Below, piece by piece: positions 14,348 to 22,862 of a stretch of DNA of 64,000 nucleotides. The notes under the pieces were generated by a model. That model did not search any database and was not told the DNA's origin. It was given only the letters and a program-made list of their open reading frames with translations. Numbering within the stretch: the first letter of the stretch is position 1; each line of letters opens with the position of its first letter. The DNA comes from Allobosea sp. (GTDB lineage: Bacteria; Pseudomonadota; Alphaproteobacteria; Rhizobiales; Beijerinckiaceae), in the NCBI RefSeq assembly GCF_017308015.1, contig NZ_JAFKFW010000029.1, positions 1 to 64,000 on the forward strand, in the 5' to 3' direction. A program made the translations under genes and the position numbers.

Positions 14348-14860
14348 TCACGCTTCGTCTTCGAAGTCCATTTTTCTCTGAGGGTCTTCGGGTGGATAGG
14401 GCAATTCATCGATCTTGATGATTTCGATCTTGGTTCCCCGTAGATAACCGCCCAACCCGTCATCGTCGGTACAGACGGCACGAGCACGCCAAATCTTCGC
14501 CGTCGCGGCTATCATCGCGTCGTACTTCATCGCCACCTTCCAGCCCGCCGGACGGTTGGCTTCAGGCATTCGATCGAGCGCGCGTCGGATCATTTCGCCC
14601 GCCTCGATGGCAACGATCTGGTCGAACGGTTGCACGATAAAAGAGCGGTTGCGCTGGAGTAAGGCGACGATTTCCTCCACGCGATCGATGCGGCCTGCCA
14701 CAATCTCCGCAACGACGGGTGCAGGGATGACGATTTCTTCTTTCGTCCGTGCAAGCTCTTGGGTGAAGAACTCGACCCGCTCCTTGCCTCTATCGAGATG
14801 GGGCATAGCCCCTTGGGGATCGAGGAGCAGGATTAGGAAATTCGCGTCGACGACAATCAT
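14348..14860 (-). CDS. PIN-domain protein (VapC-like)
   Basis: 170 aa. The four acidic residues of the PIN RNase fold are visible: D5 in IVVDANFLI, E52 in PAPVVAEIVAG, D114 in MKYDAMIAATAK and D132-D134 in CTDDDGL. PIN toxins cut RNA using bound Mg2+. It starts inside the last codons of the upstream gene (4-bp overlap), the usual arrangement for an antitoxin-toxin pair, but that partner is far larger than a VapB. The last 25 residues are acidic and Pro-rich. Confidence 0.8.
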   Translation of the reverse strand: MIVVDANFLILLLDPQGAMPHLDRGKERVEFFTQELARTKEEIVIPAPVVAEIVAGRIDRVEEIVALLQRNRSFIVQPFDQIVAIEAGEMIRRALDRMPEANRPAGWKVAMKYDAMIAATAKIWRARAVCTDDDGLGGYLRGTKIEIIKIDELPYPPEDPQRKMDFEDEA

Positions 14861-15573
14861 GCCCGGCGCAGATCCCGGATGGCTTTCACCGCCTGGCTGG
14901 CGCTTCCCTCTGGGAGCATCTGCCCGGCTTTTCGCAAGACCTCGCCGATCGGCTCATCTTCAAGGGGCTCGAAAGAGGAGACGTCGAGCAACTCCAGATC
15001 CCATTGACCTTCCGAATTGCGCCGCCACTTTCCGCTGCCGGAGAGGCGAACGTGCGTGTGGAAGTATGTTGCCATTTCCTTCGCCAAATCCGCCTTCACG
15101 ACAATGCGGCCCGCAATGTCGCTGCCATCCTCGATGCCAACGCCTACTAGGTCGCCATTGCCTTCAAGGCGAACGAGCCGGCCTTGTAGCGATGTCGGCT
15201 GACGCAGCGGGCCGATGGGCTTGGCCGGCGGAGTGGTACCTGGAAACGGAATAACCCTGCTGCCGGGCAGCGTGAGCGCCGCTACCGTCTTGTCCTTTCC
15301 CAGCATCTCATTGAGGCGGGCATAAGCTGCTCTTGCTTCCTTTCCGCCTTCTCCTGTCGCGGCCGATCGAACGCGCGGGCTAACGACGGGCAAAGCTTCC
15401 TGATCGACCTTCGCGACAAGGCGCACACTGCCCTTTTCGACGCCACCGAAATGGACACCATCCTTCGACCCGAGAAGCTGGGCAAAGCCGAGCAAATATT
15501 CGGCGATGCGCTCCATCGGCAGAGTTTCGGGGGTATACCCCTCAATTCGGAATTCGAACTCGGCGGCGGACAT
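14857..15573 (-). CDS. Unknown 238-aa partner of the PIN protein
   Basis: ATG 15573 with AAGGGG upstream; a longer frame upstream lacks a site. I do not recognise a named family. Visible: an N-terminal helix (PMERIAEYLLGFAQLLGS), the turn GVHFGGVEKGSVRLVAKV, a charged helix, then a beta-rich segment (LVRLEGNGDLVGVGIEDG, ADLAKEMATYFHTHVRLSGSGKW) that could be an OB- or SH3-like nucleic-acid-binding fold. The 4-bp overlap with the PIN gene means the two are made together. It could act as antitoxin, RNA-binding guide or sensor. Confidence 0.65.
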   Translation of the reverse strand: MSAAEFEFRIEGYTPETLPMERIAEYLLGFAQLLGSKDGVHFGGVEKGSVRLVAKVDQEALPVVSPRVRSAATGEGGKEARAAYARLNEMLGKDKTVAALTLPGSRVIPFPGTTPPAKPIGPLRQPTSLQGRLVRLEGNGDLVGVGIEDGSDIAGRIVVKADLAKEMATYFHTHVRLSGSGKWRRNSEGQWDLELLDVSSFEPLEDEPIGEVLRKAGQMLPEGSASQAVKAIRDLRRA

Positions 15574-15715
15574 CCCTGCCCCTTGGGGAGTGCTGCGGCG
15601 ATACACCATGAACGCTGTCACTTAAGCAAGCGTTGCGCCCGAAGGGTGACAGGATTGAGTCGCGCGTCGGGTGCGATCAAATTCGTTCGCCTCAGAAGGG
15701 CAATGAGGCCACTCG

Positions 15716-16387
15716 ATGATGCGAACGCCCGTCGAACCGGTATTCGTCGACAGAAAGACAGCCGCGGCTAGGCTGATGATCAGCGTCGATACCTTCGACA
15801 CATGGTTGCGCGCTGGCTTCATCCCGGGACCGCATATCGAGCGCGGTCAGATTGTTCGCTGGCATTGGCCGAGCCTAGAGCGCCACCTGATAAATGATGG
15901 GCCGAGTCATGAACCCGATCCGTTTCTTGAAGGGGTGAAGAACCTCAAGAAGAAACGCGATCTACCCGCAGGCCGCGTTGAGCCTAGCAGATGGCCTCTG
16001 CCGTCTAGCGCAGGTGACCACCTGGACCGGTGGTATTCGAAGCTTGGCTTCGATCCTCATACGATGACGGACGCCGACATGGAGCGTCTGCAGGAAGAGG
16101 CATTCGACCGCTGGAAGTCCGAATTCATTTTCACGCGACTGGGAAAGCGTGAGCGCGACGTACTTCGACAATTTCAGGGCATTCAACCCGGAAGTCTGGT
16201 CCGGCCTGCTGGGATCAAGGGCCTTGGGGTAGATACCGAACAGCGCCTTGAAGCGCGTGGGTTCATTGCCACTCGCTATCGCGACAATGACGCAAATCTC
16301 TTGGAGGGCTGGGAGCTGACCGAGGCGGGCAACCAAGCAGTTCAGGCCGTCTTGGCTGGTCAAGAACCCGATCGGCCGGCGCGGTAA
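15716..16387 (+). CDS. HTH_17/excisionase-like regulator
   Basis: 223 aa. Residues 8-58 (VFVDRKTAAARLMISVDTFD, then WLRAGFIPGPHIERGQIVRW and HWPSLERHLI) form a MerR/AlpA-like winged helix as in excisionases. The rest is a less conserved domain with charged helices (LGKRERDVLRQF) and a C-terminal half that resembles a second winged helix (LVRPAGIKGLGVDTEQRLEARGFI). It is transcribed divergently from the PIN module and lies 95 bp before the central repeat pair, which makes it a candidate binder of those repeats. Confidence 0.65.
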   Translation: MMRTPVEPVFVDRKTAAARLMISVDTFDTWLRAGFIPGPHIERGQIVRWHWPSLERHLINDGPSHEPDPFLEGVKNLKKKRDLPAGRVEPSRWPLPSSAGDHLDRWYSKLGFDPHTMTDADMERLQEEAFDRWKSEFIFTRLGKRERDVLRQFQGIQPGSLVRPAGIKGLGVDTEQRLEARGFIATRYRDNDANLLEGWELTEAGNQAVQAVLAGQEPDRPAR

Positions 16388-16706
16388 GAATCCAGCCTCA
16401 CTAGCACCAGGGTTCTCGCGTTGCCTGCCTTCGCTGGCAGCCGTCGCAATAGGCATGTGCCGACGGGGCAGCCTTCTCCCAAAGTTGGGGAATCTGTTGG
16501 GGATCGAGCAGGTCACTCGCATTGGGTCTGAACTTTATCAATATCTTGTGCTCTATCTGGCGCGGATGACCTCTCCGCGTAACTGCGGCTTGCTCTACGT
16601 GGTTGGACGGGCGCAGACGGAAGTTGACGTATCTAACAGTATGATTTCATTGTGAAAATTTCATTTCGAGGGTATTTTGGCGCGGTCCGCATCAGGGTCA
16701 TGAGCC
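16388..16706 (+). promoter_or_regulatory. 319-bp gap with central repeat pair, upstream of the virion-protein operon
   Basis: No convincing gene. It contains an inverted-orientation copy of the element's end repeats: AAGTTGGGGAA at 16482-16492 and CTGTTGGGGAT at 16494-16504, again with 12-bp pitch. The last 80 bp are AT-rich and could contain the promoter for the plus-strand operon that starts at 16707. Confidence 0.55.
16482..16504 (-). repeat. Central pair of arm-type repeats
   Basis: The exact 11-mer AAGTTGGGGAA is the reverse complement of TTCCCCAACTT, followed 12 bp later by a degenerate copy GTTGGGGAT. The same two-site layout, including the GGGGAT second copy, is found just upstream of the integrase start. 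It could be an operator, or an internal att arm left from an older fusion. Confidence 0.65.
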
Positions 16707-16889
16707 ATGTATCCCGAGCTAGTCCAGATGAAAGCAGAGAGGGGCTTTGCTGAAGCGGTCGCGAAAGCGGCCGAGCGTCAACGCGTAAGCGCCAGCGAGT
16801 TCATGCGGCAGACGCTCCGCAAGGCCATCGAGGCTAACGGCGTCGACCTGCCGCCCTATCCGAAACTCCGGTTCGGTCGGAAAGCGTAA
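16707..16889 (+). CDS. Small ribbon-helix-helix-like protein
   Basis: 60 aa. The helix pair EAVAKAAERQRVSASEFMRQ then TLRKAIEANG has the spacing of Arc/MetJ-type DNA-binding proteins. Its stop TAA overlaps the next start (TAATG), so it is coupled with the GNAT gene. Confidence 0.6.
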   Translation: MYPELVQMKAERGFAEAVAKAAERQRVSASEFMRQTLRKAIEANGVDLPPYPKLRFGRKA

Positions 16890-17401
16890 TGACAGATCTG
16901 CATCACGGCGCGGTCATTGGCGAGGGTGCTACCCTATTCGCTGACAGCCAGGCGGAGGTCGCCCAGGCCATAACCAATCGGCGCATCTTCCTCCAAGCGT
17001 GGCCCGACAATTCCGTGATTGCCACCCTTTTCGCACAAGAGAAGTCAGTTCCGATCGGCACGGTCGAACGGAACCTCATCATCTTCACTCACGACCGCTC
17101 CCGATCCGGCGCCGTTGCTCTTCACAACGTGACGGCCACGATGGAGGCGGAGCTAATCGCTTCATCCACGCCCGGCATCTGGCATCGCAGCACGCTGCGC
17201 TATCTCGCGTTCTGGATCTTTTGCGAGAACCCCGTGCGTCGCCTCGTCTGCCGGATCCCGGCCAACCAGCCCAAGCTCCAGGACTACGCTCGCCGCCTTG
17301 GCTTCACGCTGGAGGGCCGCGCTCGCCACTACTTCACGGACGACATCGACGCCACCGTGTGGGTGATGTTCGCCAACACCTGCCCATGGCTGAAAGGATA
17401 A
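16889..17401 (+). CDS. Phage-type GNAT acetyltransferase
   Basis: 170 aa. The C-terminal half shows the GNAT core: RRLVCRIPANQPKLQDYARR followed by LGFTLEGRARHYF, i.e. a strand, the N-x-x-L/S helix and the GF-x-x-EG turn. GNAT genes of this kind are found among podovirus-type structural genes of alphaproteobacterial phages. Target unknown. It lies 6 bp before the large ejection-like protein gene. Confidence 0.7.
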   Translation: MTDLHHGAVIGEGATLFADSQAEVAQAITNRRIFLQAWPDNSVIATLFAQEKSVPIGTVERNLIIFTHDRSRSGAVALHNVTATMEAELIASSTPGIWHRSTLRYLAFWIFCENPVRRLVCRIPANQPKLQDYARRLGFTLEGRARHYFTDDIDATVWVMFANTCPWLKG

Positions 17402-17407
17402 GGGCCA

Positions 17408-20035
17408 ATGGCTGACACGTTCACCTGGGGCGAGGGCGGGCAAAAGCTCTCTTCGACCGACCTCAAGCGCCGCATGGCGTACTCTTTGATGAAGGAAGGC
17501 ACGAGCACGGCGCCCGTCCAGCACTGGTTGCAGGGCGTTGACCGCGTGGCCAAGGCCCTCATCGGCGGCTGGGAAATGAGCGAGCTCGATAAGGCTGAGA
17601 AAGCTAATCAGGCGCTCCAGGCCAAGGACGATGCCATTCTCAACGGAGGAGGCGGCGCCTTCAGCCTGGGAGGCACGCCCGCCACGACCGCGACCGCAAG
17701 CCTAGCGCCTACCGCGACGGACGGGGACACCGGCAGCGCGCTCCCCGCCTCGCTCAACACGACCGAGAGCGGCGGCAACTGGCAGGCTCAGAACAGTGCG
17801 GTAGGCGCTGGGGGCATGACCGGACATTTCGGCCGTGCGCAGTTCGGTCAGGCGCGGTTGCAGGAAGCCGCCGCCGCTGGAGCTATTCCCCAGGGCACGA
17901 CGCCGCAGATGTTCATGAAGTCACCGGAGCTGCAAAAAGCGGCGGAGAACTGGCACTTCGGCGATATCGATCAGAACATTCGCGCCAACGGGTTCGATCG
18001 CATGATCGGCCAGAGCATCAACGGCGTGCCCATTACGATGGGCGGCATGCGGGCCGTGGCGCACCTCGGCGGCAATCGCGGTCTCCAGCGCTTCATCGAG
18101 ACGGGCGGGCGATACAACCCGGCCGACGCCAACGGCACGTCGCTGATGGATTATTTCACCACGCACGGCGGCAAAATGCGGACGGCCGAGGCTGACATGC
18201 CGGCGCCGGGCGCGGTGCCTGTTCAGGGCAGTGGCGGCGCTGAGGGATTCTTCATCCCGCCCGGTCAAAGCGACCTGCCGGCGATGCAACCGAATGGGGC
18301 TTTCCCCAACTTCGACCCGGCGACGGGGCGTTGGCTGGGGTCGAGCCCGTCCGCCCCCGCGTCGGCGGCCATCCAGCCCGATCCGCCGCAGCCCTCTGTC
18401 GCGGCCCCGGAGGCCCAGCCTGCGCCTCAGCCGCTCAACCCTGTCTTTATGAGCGAAGGCGTCGATCAGCCGTGGATGAACAGCACGTTCACGCCCTCCG
18501 CCAATCCGCGCGAGGCGATTGCCCGCGCCCTTGCCAAGACGCAAACCCTTCCTCCGTCGCGCCCGGCCGATCTTGCGATGCCGCAGGCTGACTTGCCCGC
18601 ACCTGGCGCCGTCCAGGCGATGGGGCAAGTTCCAGTTAGCCAGCCGGCGCCGCAGCCGTCCTATGGCGAGATCGATCCAAACAGCCCGGATGGCGGAGCA
18701 CGGATCGGGATGCTTGCCAGCGAGGAAGCCCGGCTCGGCCTTCCCTCTGGCGCCGGCATCATGTCCCCGTCCGAGGGCATGAAAGCCGTTGCGGCAGCAC
18801 TGATGCAGAGCCGGGCCGGCCGTGATCCGCTCTCCACTGCCAGCACGCCAATCCAGCGCGTCGCGGCGGCGCTCATGCCTGCCACGTTTTCGCCGGGAGC
18901 GTCGGCCGCTCCGACGCAGACGGGCAGCGGCACGGCGCCGCAAGCGGCATGGAGTTCCCAGCCCCAGACGCAGGGCGCGAGCCCCTTGGCAAATGGTCCG
19001 GTTCCGGTCCCGCAAGCCGCTGATCCGGGCACGCCCCAGCGCCAAGCCCAGATTGGGGCAGCCATGCGAACGCTCAACAACCCGAACGCCACGGCCGGTT
19101 CCAAGCTCATCGCGCAGCAGGTCATCCAGCAGGCTTTCCGGGGCCGCGAGCTTGAGACTGTCAACCGTCCTGACGGCAGCGTGTGGCACGTTCCGAAGAA
19201 CGGCCAGGGCTCGCCCGTCCAGATCTTCGGGCCGCAGAACAAGCCGGAGGATCGAACCGGCGACATGAAGGAATACGATATCTACGTGGCGCAGGAGAAA
19301 GCCGCAGGGCGGACGCCTGGCGACTTCACGACTTGGATGCGCGGCAACAAGTCGTCGGGAGCGACGCAGCTCAACATCGATACGAAGGGCTCGCAGGCTT
19401 TCGCCACGAAGGCGAACGAGTATCAGGCGAAGCGCTACTTCGACATGGCCACGTCGGCAGACGAAGCGGTCGTGCTGCGCAGCGATGTCGAGACGCTTTC
19501 CGGCCTCTTGAGCGGTATCCAGACCGGGCGCGGAACGGAAGCCCGTCTCGGCCTCGCTCAGATGGCGAAAGGCGTCGGGCTCGATGCCGTGGCAGACAAG
19601 CTGACCGGCGGCAAGATGGACGAGATGGAAGCGGCTTTGTCCATCATGGACAAACTCACGCCCCGGATGCGCGTCCCCGGTTCGGGCGCGACTTCCGACA
19701 TGGAGATGCGGACCTTCCGCAATGCCCTGCCGAGCCTACTCAAGCAGCCGGGCGGCAACGCCATCGTGTCGGATACATATCGCGGCATGCTCGACTATCA
19801 GGCCCAAGCTGGCGACATCGCCCGCCAAGCCTTGCGTGGCGAAATCAGCCAAGCGGACGCGGACAAGGCACTGAAGGAGCTGCCCAGCCCGTTCCAGCGC
19901 CTCAAGGATTACCAGAAGGCGCAGAAGGAAGGTGCGAGCGGAGCGGCGGCCCCGCAACAGCCTGCGCCAGAAGCCCGGAAGTCGGTAGGCGGCAAGAGCT
20001 ATGTCAAGCGCGGCGCCGAATGGTTTGAGGAGTGA
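17408..20035 (+). CDS. Internal virion/ejection protein with transglycosylase-like domain
   Basis: 875 aa. Residues about 115-245 contain a lysozyme/transglycosylase-like core: NTTESGGNW with E120 as candidate catalytic acid, then GHFGRAQFG, and later GGMRAVAHLGG. Residues about 250-560 are a Pro/Ala/Gln-rich low-complexity linker. The C-terminal 230 residues are helical (QAFATKANEYQAKRYFD; MRVPGSGATSDMEMRTFRN) and match a domain seen in phage DNA-ejection or internal virion proteins. In podoviruses such proteins leave the capsid first, open the cell wall and help DNA entry. No capsid genes accompany it here. Confidence 0.75.
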   Translation: MADTFTWGEGGQKLSSTDLKRRMAYSLMKEGTSTAPVQHWLQGVDRVAKALIGGWEMSELDKAEKANQALQAKDDAILNGGGGAFSLGGTPATTATASLAPTATDGDTGSALPASLNTTESGGNWQAQNSAVGAGGMTGHFGRAQFGQARLQEAAAAGAIPQGTTPQMFMKSPELQKAAENWHFGDIDQNIRANGFDRMIGQSINGVPITMGGMRAVAHLGGNRGLQRFIETGGRYNPADANGTSLMDYFTTHGGKMRTAEADMPAPGAVPVQGSGGAEGFFIPPGQSDLPAMQPNGAFPNFDPATGRWLGSSPSAPASAAIQPDPPQPSVAAPEAQPAPQPLNPVFMSEGVDQPWMNSTFTPSANPREAIARALAKTQTLPPSRPADLAMPQADLPAPGAVQAMGQVPVSQPAPQPSYGEIDPNSPDGGARIGMLASEEARLGLPSGAGIMSPSEGMKAVAAALMQSRAGRDPLSTASTPIQRVAAALMPATFSPGASAAPTQTGSGTAPQAAWSSQPQTQGASPLANGPVPVPQAADPGTPQRQAQIGAAMRTLNNPNATAGSKLIAQQVIQQAFRGRELETVNRPDGSVWHVPKNGQGSPVQIFGPQNKPEDRTGDMKEYDIYVAQEKAAGRTPGDFTTWMRGNKSSGATQLNIDTKGSQAFATKANEYQAKRYFDMATSADEAVVLRSDVETLSGLLSGIQTGRGTEARLGLAQMAKGVGLDAVADKLTGGKMDEMEAALSIMDKLTPRMRVPGSGATSDMEMRTFRNALPSLLKQPGGNAIVSDTYRGMLDYQAQAGDIARQALRGEISQADADKALKELPSPFQRLKDYQKAQKEGASGAAAPQQPAPEARKSVGGKSYVKRGAEWFEE

Positions 20036-20040
20036 CGGGT

Positions 20041-22077
20041 ATGGCGAACAAGGTCACAGACCCGGCGCTCCTGCGCGCTCTCGAATCTCCCGACACGCCC
20101 AGCCTGCCGATCGAGACGAGCGGGCGCAAGGTGACAGATCCGGCTTTGCTCGCTGAGCTGGAGGGCGCTGCTCCAGCGGCGCCGGCCCAGATGGTCCCGG
20201 AATACGACGCCATGGGCAACCCGACTGGCGGCATGGTCGCGGCTCCTGCACCCGTGACGATGGGCTACGGCGAGCAGATGGGGAAGATTGGCAGCCTCGT
20301 GGACAAGGGCGTCCGCATGGCGGCCAACGGCCTCACCTTTGGCATGGCCGATCGGTTCGCGGGCGGCATGGATGCCCTCACCGGACAGGCGCCCAGCTAT
20401 AGCTCTGGCGTCGATGCGCAGCATGTGCGTACCCAAGCAATCCGTGATGAGGCGCCAATCCTTGCCGGCATCGCAGAGGCAGCGGGCGGCCTCACGGGTG
20501 GCGTCGGGCTCATCAAGAACGGCGTCACGCTGGCCGGGCGCGTTGGCTCCGGTCTCATGCCCCGGATCGCGGCTTTCGGCGCGGAAGGCGGGCTCTATGG
20601 CGCTGCCGCTGGCGCGGGCAACACGTACACCGGCAACGCTCAGGATTACGTCGACAACGGGTGGAGTGGGGCGAAGACTGGCGCGCTGATCGGCGGCGCT
20701 CTGCCGGCAGTCGGCTCGGCATCGTCGTCGGTCTACAAAATCGCTCGGGCTCTCGCGGGGCAGAATGTCGAAGGCGTTGGACGAGCCGGATCAGCCGCCT
20801 TGCGGGCCGCGGCGAGCGCGGATGAGGCGGGCTTGCGCAACCTACCGAACCTCGGAGCGGAAGCCATGCTCCCTGACGCGGGACCCTCGATGCTCGGCAT
20901 TGCCCAGGGCGCGGCGACGGGCAATGGCCCGGGCAAAACGGCTCTCGTCAATGCGCTCCGCGAGCGCGATGCTGGCACGGCTGGCCGGTTGGCGAGCGTC
21001 GTGGATGATGCTCTCGGCCCTGCGCCTATCCCGTCGCAGGTCGACGCTGCAATTCGGGCCAATCAGCGGGCCTTGAGCCCCGTCTACAATGAGGCATTCC
21101 GGGACGCCCGCGCCGTCGACACTCGCCCCATCGCGGAGCATATCGAGGCGCTGATTCCTGACAGCCGTGGCCCCGTCCGCTCTGCGCTGGAGCAAGTCCG
21201 GTCGGATCTCAACATTCCGGGCAATCCGGCAAACCTCGAAGTCAATCCGCGTGCCCTGCTCAGCGTCCGCCAGTCGATCGACGACGCACTGGAGAGCGCT
21301 CCGCGCAACGTCCAGTCTGCGCTTGGCGACATTCGGCGCCGGATCGATACCGAGCTGACGGCGAAGATTCCGGGGATCAAGGCGGCCGATGCGCAGTATG
21401 CCGAACTTGCTCGGCAGCGCGAAGCTCTGGAGATGGGGCAAACCATCTTCGATACCGGGCGTGGAACCGTCATTCGTCCAATTGAGCTGGCGGAAACCCT
21501 TCGCAACGGTGGCCTCCCCCAAGGCCAGATGGTCGGACCTTCGGCGGCGCCCGTCATGGTCCGTCAAGGCGCTCGCGCGGAACTGGACAGGGTCGTCGGG
21601 ACCAACATCAACGACCTGAATGCGCTGGAGCGCACCTTCGCCACGCCTCGCGACTGGAACAACGTCAAGAGTAGGCTCACCTGGGGCGATGACGCGGTGG
21701 ATCGCGTGACGGATGCGCTGCGCACCAATCGGACCTTCCGGGATTCGATGCAGCGGATCGTGGACGGGTCGCGCACGGCTCCGACATCGGCCGCGGCGAA
21801 ATCGTTGGAGGCCGGCGACGGACCTCGCACGGATATGACCATGACCGGACTCGCCTCAGCAGGTGTTCGCGCGGTTTCGCGGGCGCTGATGGGTGCCAGC
21901 TCTCAAACCACGAAAGATCAGGTGGCGAGGCTAATGGCGAACCCTGCTTACGAGCGAATCGCCACGGCACTGCTTGAGGGAGCTCAGCGGACAAACGAAC
22001 GGGCGGCGGCTCTCAGTCGTGCCTTGTCCCAGCCTGCGTATCTCGGCGCTTCTTCGCCTGCCAGCGGTCGTAGATGA
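20041..22077 (+). CDS. Second ejection/internal-virion-like protein
   Basis: 678 aa from ATG 20041 behind GAGGAG; a GTG three codons earlier is possible. The N-terminus has two copies of a short motif, KVTDPALLRALE (residues 4-15) and KVTDPALLAELE (30-41). A Gly/Ala-rich, partly hydrophobic region follows (about 80-250), then a long helical part with many Arg (AIRANQRALSPVYNEAFRDA; AQYAELARQREALEMGQTIF). Large helical proteins with glycine-rich membrane-active stretches behind a transglycosylase gene are typical podovirus ejection proteins. Exact role inferred. Confidence 0.7.
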   Translation: MANKVTDPALLRALESPDTPSLPIETSGRKVTDPALLAELEGAAPAAPAQMVPEYDAMGNPTGGMVAAPAPVTMGYGEQMGKIGSLVDKGVRMAANGLTFGMADRFAGGMDALTGQAPSYSSGVDAQHVRTQAIRDEAPILAGIAEAAGGLTGGVGLIKNGVTLAGRVGSGLMPRIAAFGAEGGLYGAAAGAGNTYTGNAQDYVDNGWSGAKTGALIGGALPAVGSASSSVYKIARALAGQNVEGVGRAGSAALRAAASADEAGLRNLPNLGAEAMLPDAGPSMLGIAQGAATGNGPGKTALVNALRERDAGTAGRLASVVDDALGPAPIPSQVDAAIRANQRALSPVYNEAFRDARAVDTRPIAEHIEALIPDSRGPVRSALEQVRSDLNIPGNPANLEVNPRALLSVRQSIDDALESAPRNVQSALGDIRRRIDTELTAKIPGIKAADAQYAELARQREALEMGQTIFDTGRGTVIRPIELAETLRNGGLPQGQMVGPSAAPVMVRQGARAELDRVVGTNINDLNALERTFATPRDWNNVKSRLTWGDDAVDRVTDALRTNRTFRDSMQRIVDGSRTAPTSAAAKSLEAGDGPRTDMTMTGLASAGVRAVSRALMGASSQTTKDQVARLMANPAYERIATALLEGAQRTNERAAALSRALSQPAYLGASSPASGRR

Positions 22078-22216
22078 AGCCGTAGGCCAGGAGCAGACCG
22101 AAGCCGAGAAAGAACGCTGAGTTGGAATTGTCGAATAGCCCAATCCACCTATGGACCAGCCACGTTGTGACCAGTCCCAGCACCGTAACGGCGACGAATT
22201 GAAGGGCAGGGCTCAT
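22013..22216 (-). CDS. Small two-helix membrane protein on the opposite strand
   Basis: 67 aa, two clear membrane helices (LQFVAVTVLGLVTTWLVHRW and SAFFLGFGLLLAYGFIYDRW) with a short loop and a basic tail (QAKKRRDTQAG). Its 3' part overlaps the end of the ejection gene by 65 bp. No good Shine-Dalgarno site is seen, which lowers confidence. The size and shape would fit a holin-like or superinfection-exclusion protein, but that is a guess. Confidence 0.45.
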   Translation of the reverse strand: MSPALQFVAVTVLGLVTTWLVHRWIGLFDNSNSAFFLGFGLLLAYGFIYDRWQAKKRRDTQAGTRHD

Positions 22217-22862
22217 GCAGGCGGAAGATGCGGGACAGTCGGCGGAACGTCAACGACCCGACCAGGTGGCATGGGATTATATCGACCAGCGCCTGGATGG
22301 GGTCTCGGCTCGGGTTGATCGCATCACACTCGCGGCCCATGAGGCGGGGCATGCCGTGGTCGGTTACTATGTCGGCAACCGCGTCCCCGCCGACTGCGAA
22401 GTCTGGATCAATGCACGAGGTAAGGGCGAGGCGACGCTTCGCGGCGGCACTCCCTGGGCGAAGGTCGTCGCAGCCTTGGCCGGTGACGCGGCCGTTGCGG
22501 TCCTCATACCTGATTCCTCGCTCTTCGCCGGCTCTATCGGGGAGGAGGAACTTCGAACGCGGGCAGACAGCACCATCCGCGAGCATAGCCGCTGGCAGGA
22601 GCAAGGCGGCGAGAGCCAGGCCGAGGACGATGAAGACATTGCCCTTGCTCTCATCGTTCAAACCCTTCCGTGGGCGGAATGCGCAGCGGTGATGGCGATG
22701 TTTCGAGATGCGGAGGCTGAAGCTTTGCGAATTGCGAGGATTCCAGCTGTCCGAAATGCAATCGAGACGGTCATGCTCGCCCTGCTTCATCATGAACGGC
22801 TGACGGGCGCGGACGTGGAAAGGCTCATTGTCAGCGCGGGCGAAGGCGGCAGGATCCAATGA
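22215..22862 (+). CDS. HExxH protein, M41 (FtsH protease)-like
   Basis: 215 aa. The segment ITLAAHEAGHAVVGYYVG puts H42-E43-x-x-H46 in the context typical of the FtsH peptidase family M41 (HEAGHA), followed by a VWINARGKGEATLRGG strand and VVAALAGDAAVAVL, which match the helices of the M41 fold. There is no AAA+ ATPase or membrane helix. It overlaps the DUF5681 gene by 4 bp. Likely a small zinc peptidase, or an inactive relative; the third zinc ligand (an Asp in M41) cannot be assigned with certainty. Confidence 0.75.
   Translation: MQAEDAGQSAERQRPDQVAWDYIDQRLDGVSARVDRITLAAHEAGHAVVGYYVGNRVPADCEVWINARGKGEATLRGGTPWAKVVAALAGDAAVAVLIPDSSLFAGSIGEEELRTRADSTIREHSRWQEQGGESQAEDDEDIALALIVQTLPWAECAAVMAMFRDAEAEALRIARIPAVRNAIETVMLALLHHERLTGADVERLIVSAGEGGRIQ

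Noticed and set aside
16455-16655. 66-codon plus-strand frame across the central repeat pair
   Set aside because: No ribosome site, no recognisable features, and it spans repeats found in non-coding DNA at both ends of the element.
18302-18312. Exact TTCCCCAACTT inside the first ejection-like gene
   Set aside because: Single copy without a 12-bp partner, and it falls on Phe-Pro-Asn-Phe codons, so it is explained by coding.
17921-19189. Long minus-strand frame of 422 codons
   Set aside because: It is opposite the first ejection-like gene, is Arg-rich in the manner of an antisense GC-rich frame, and has no ribosome site.
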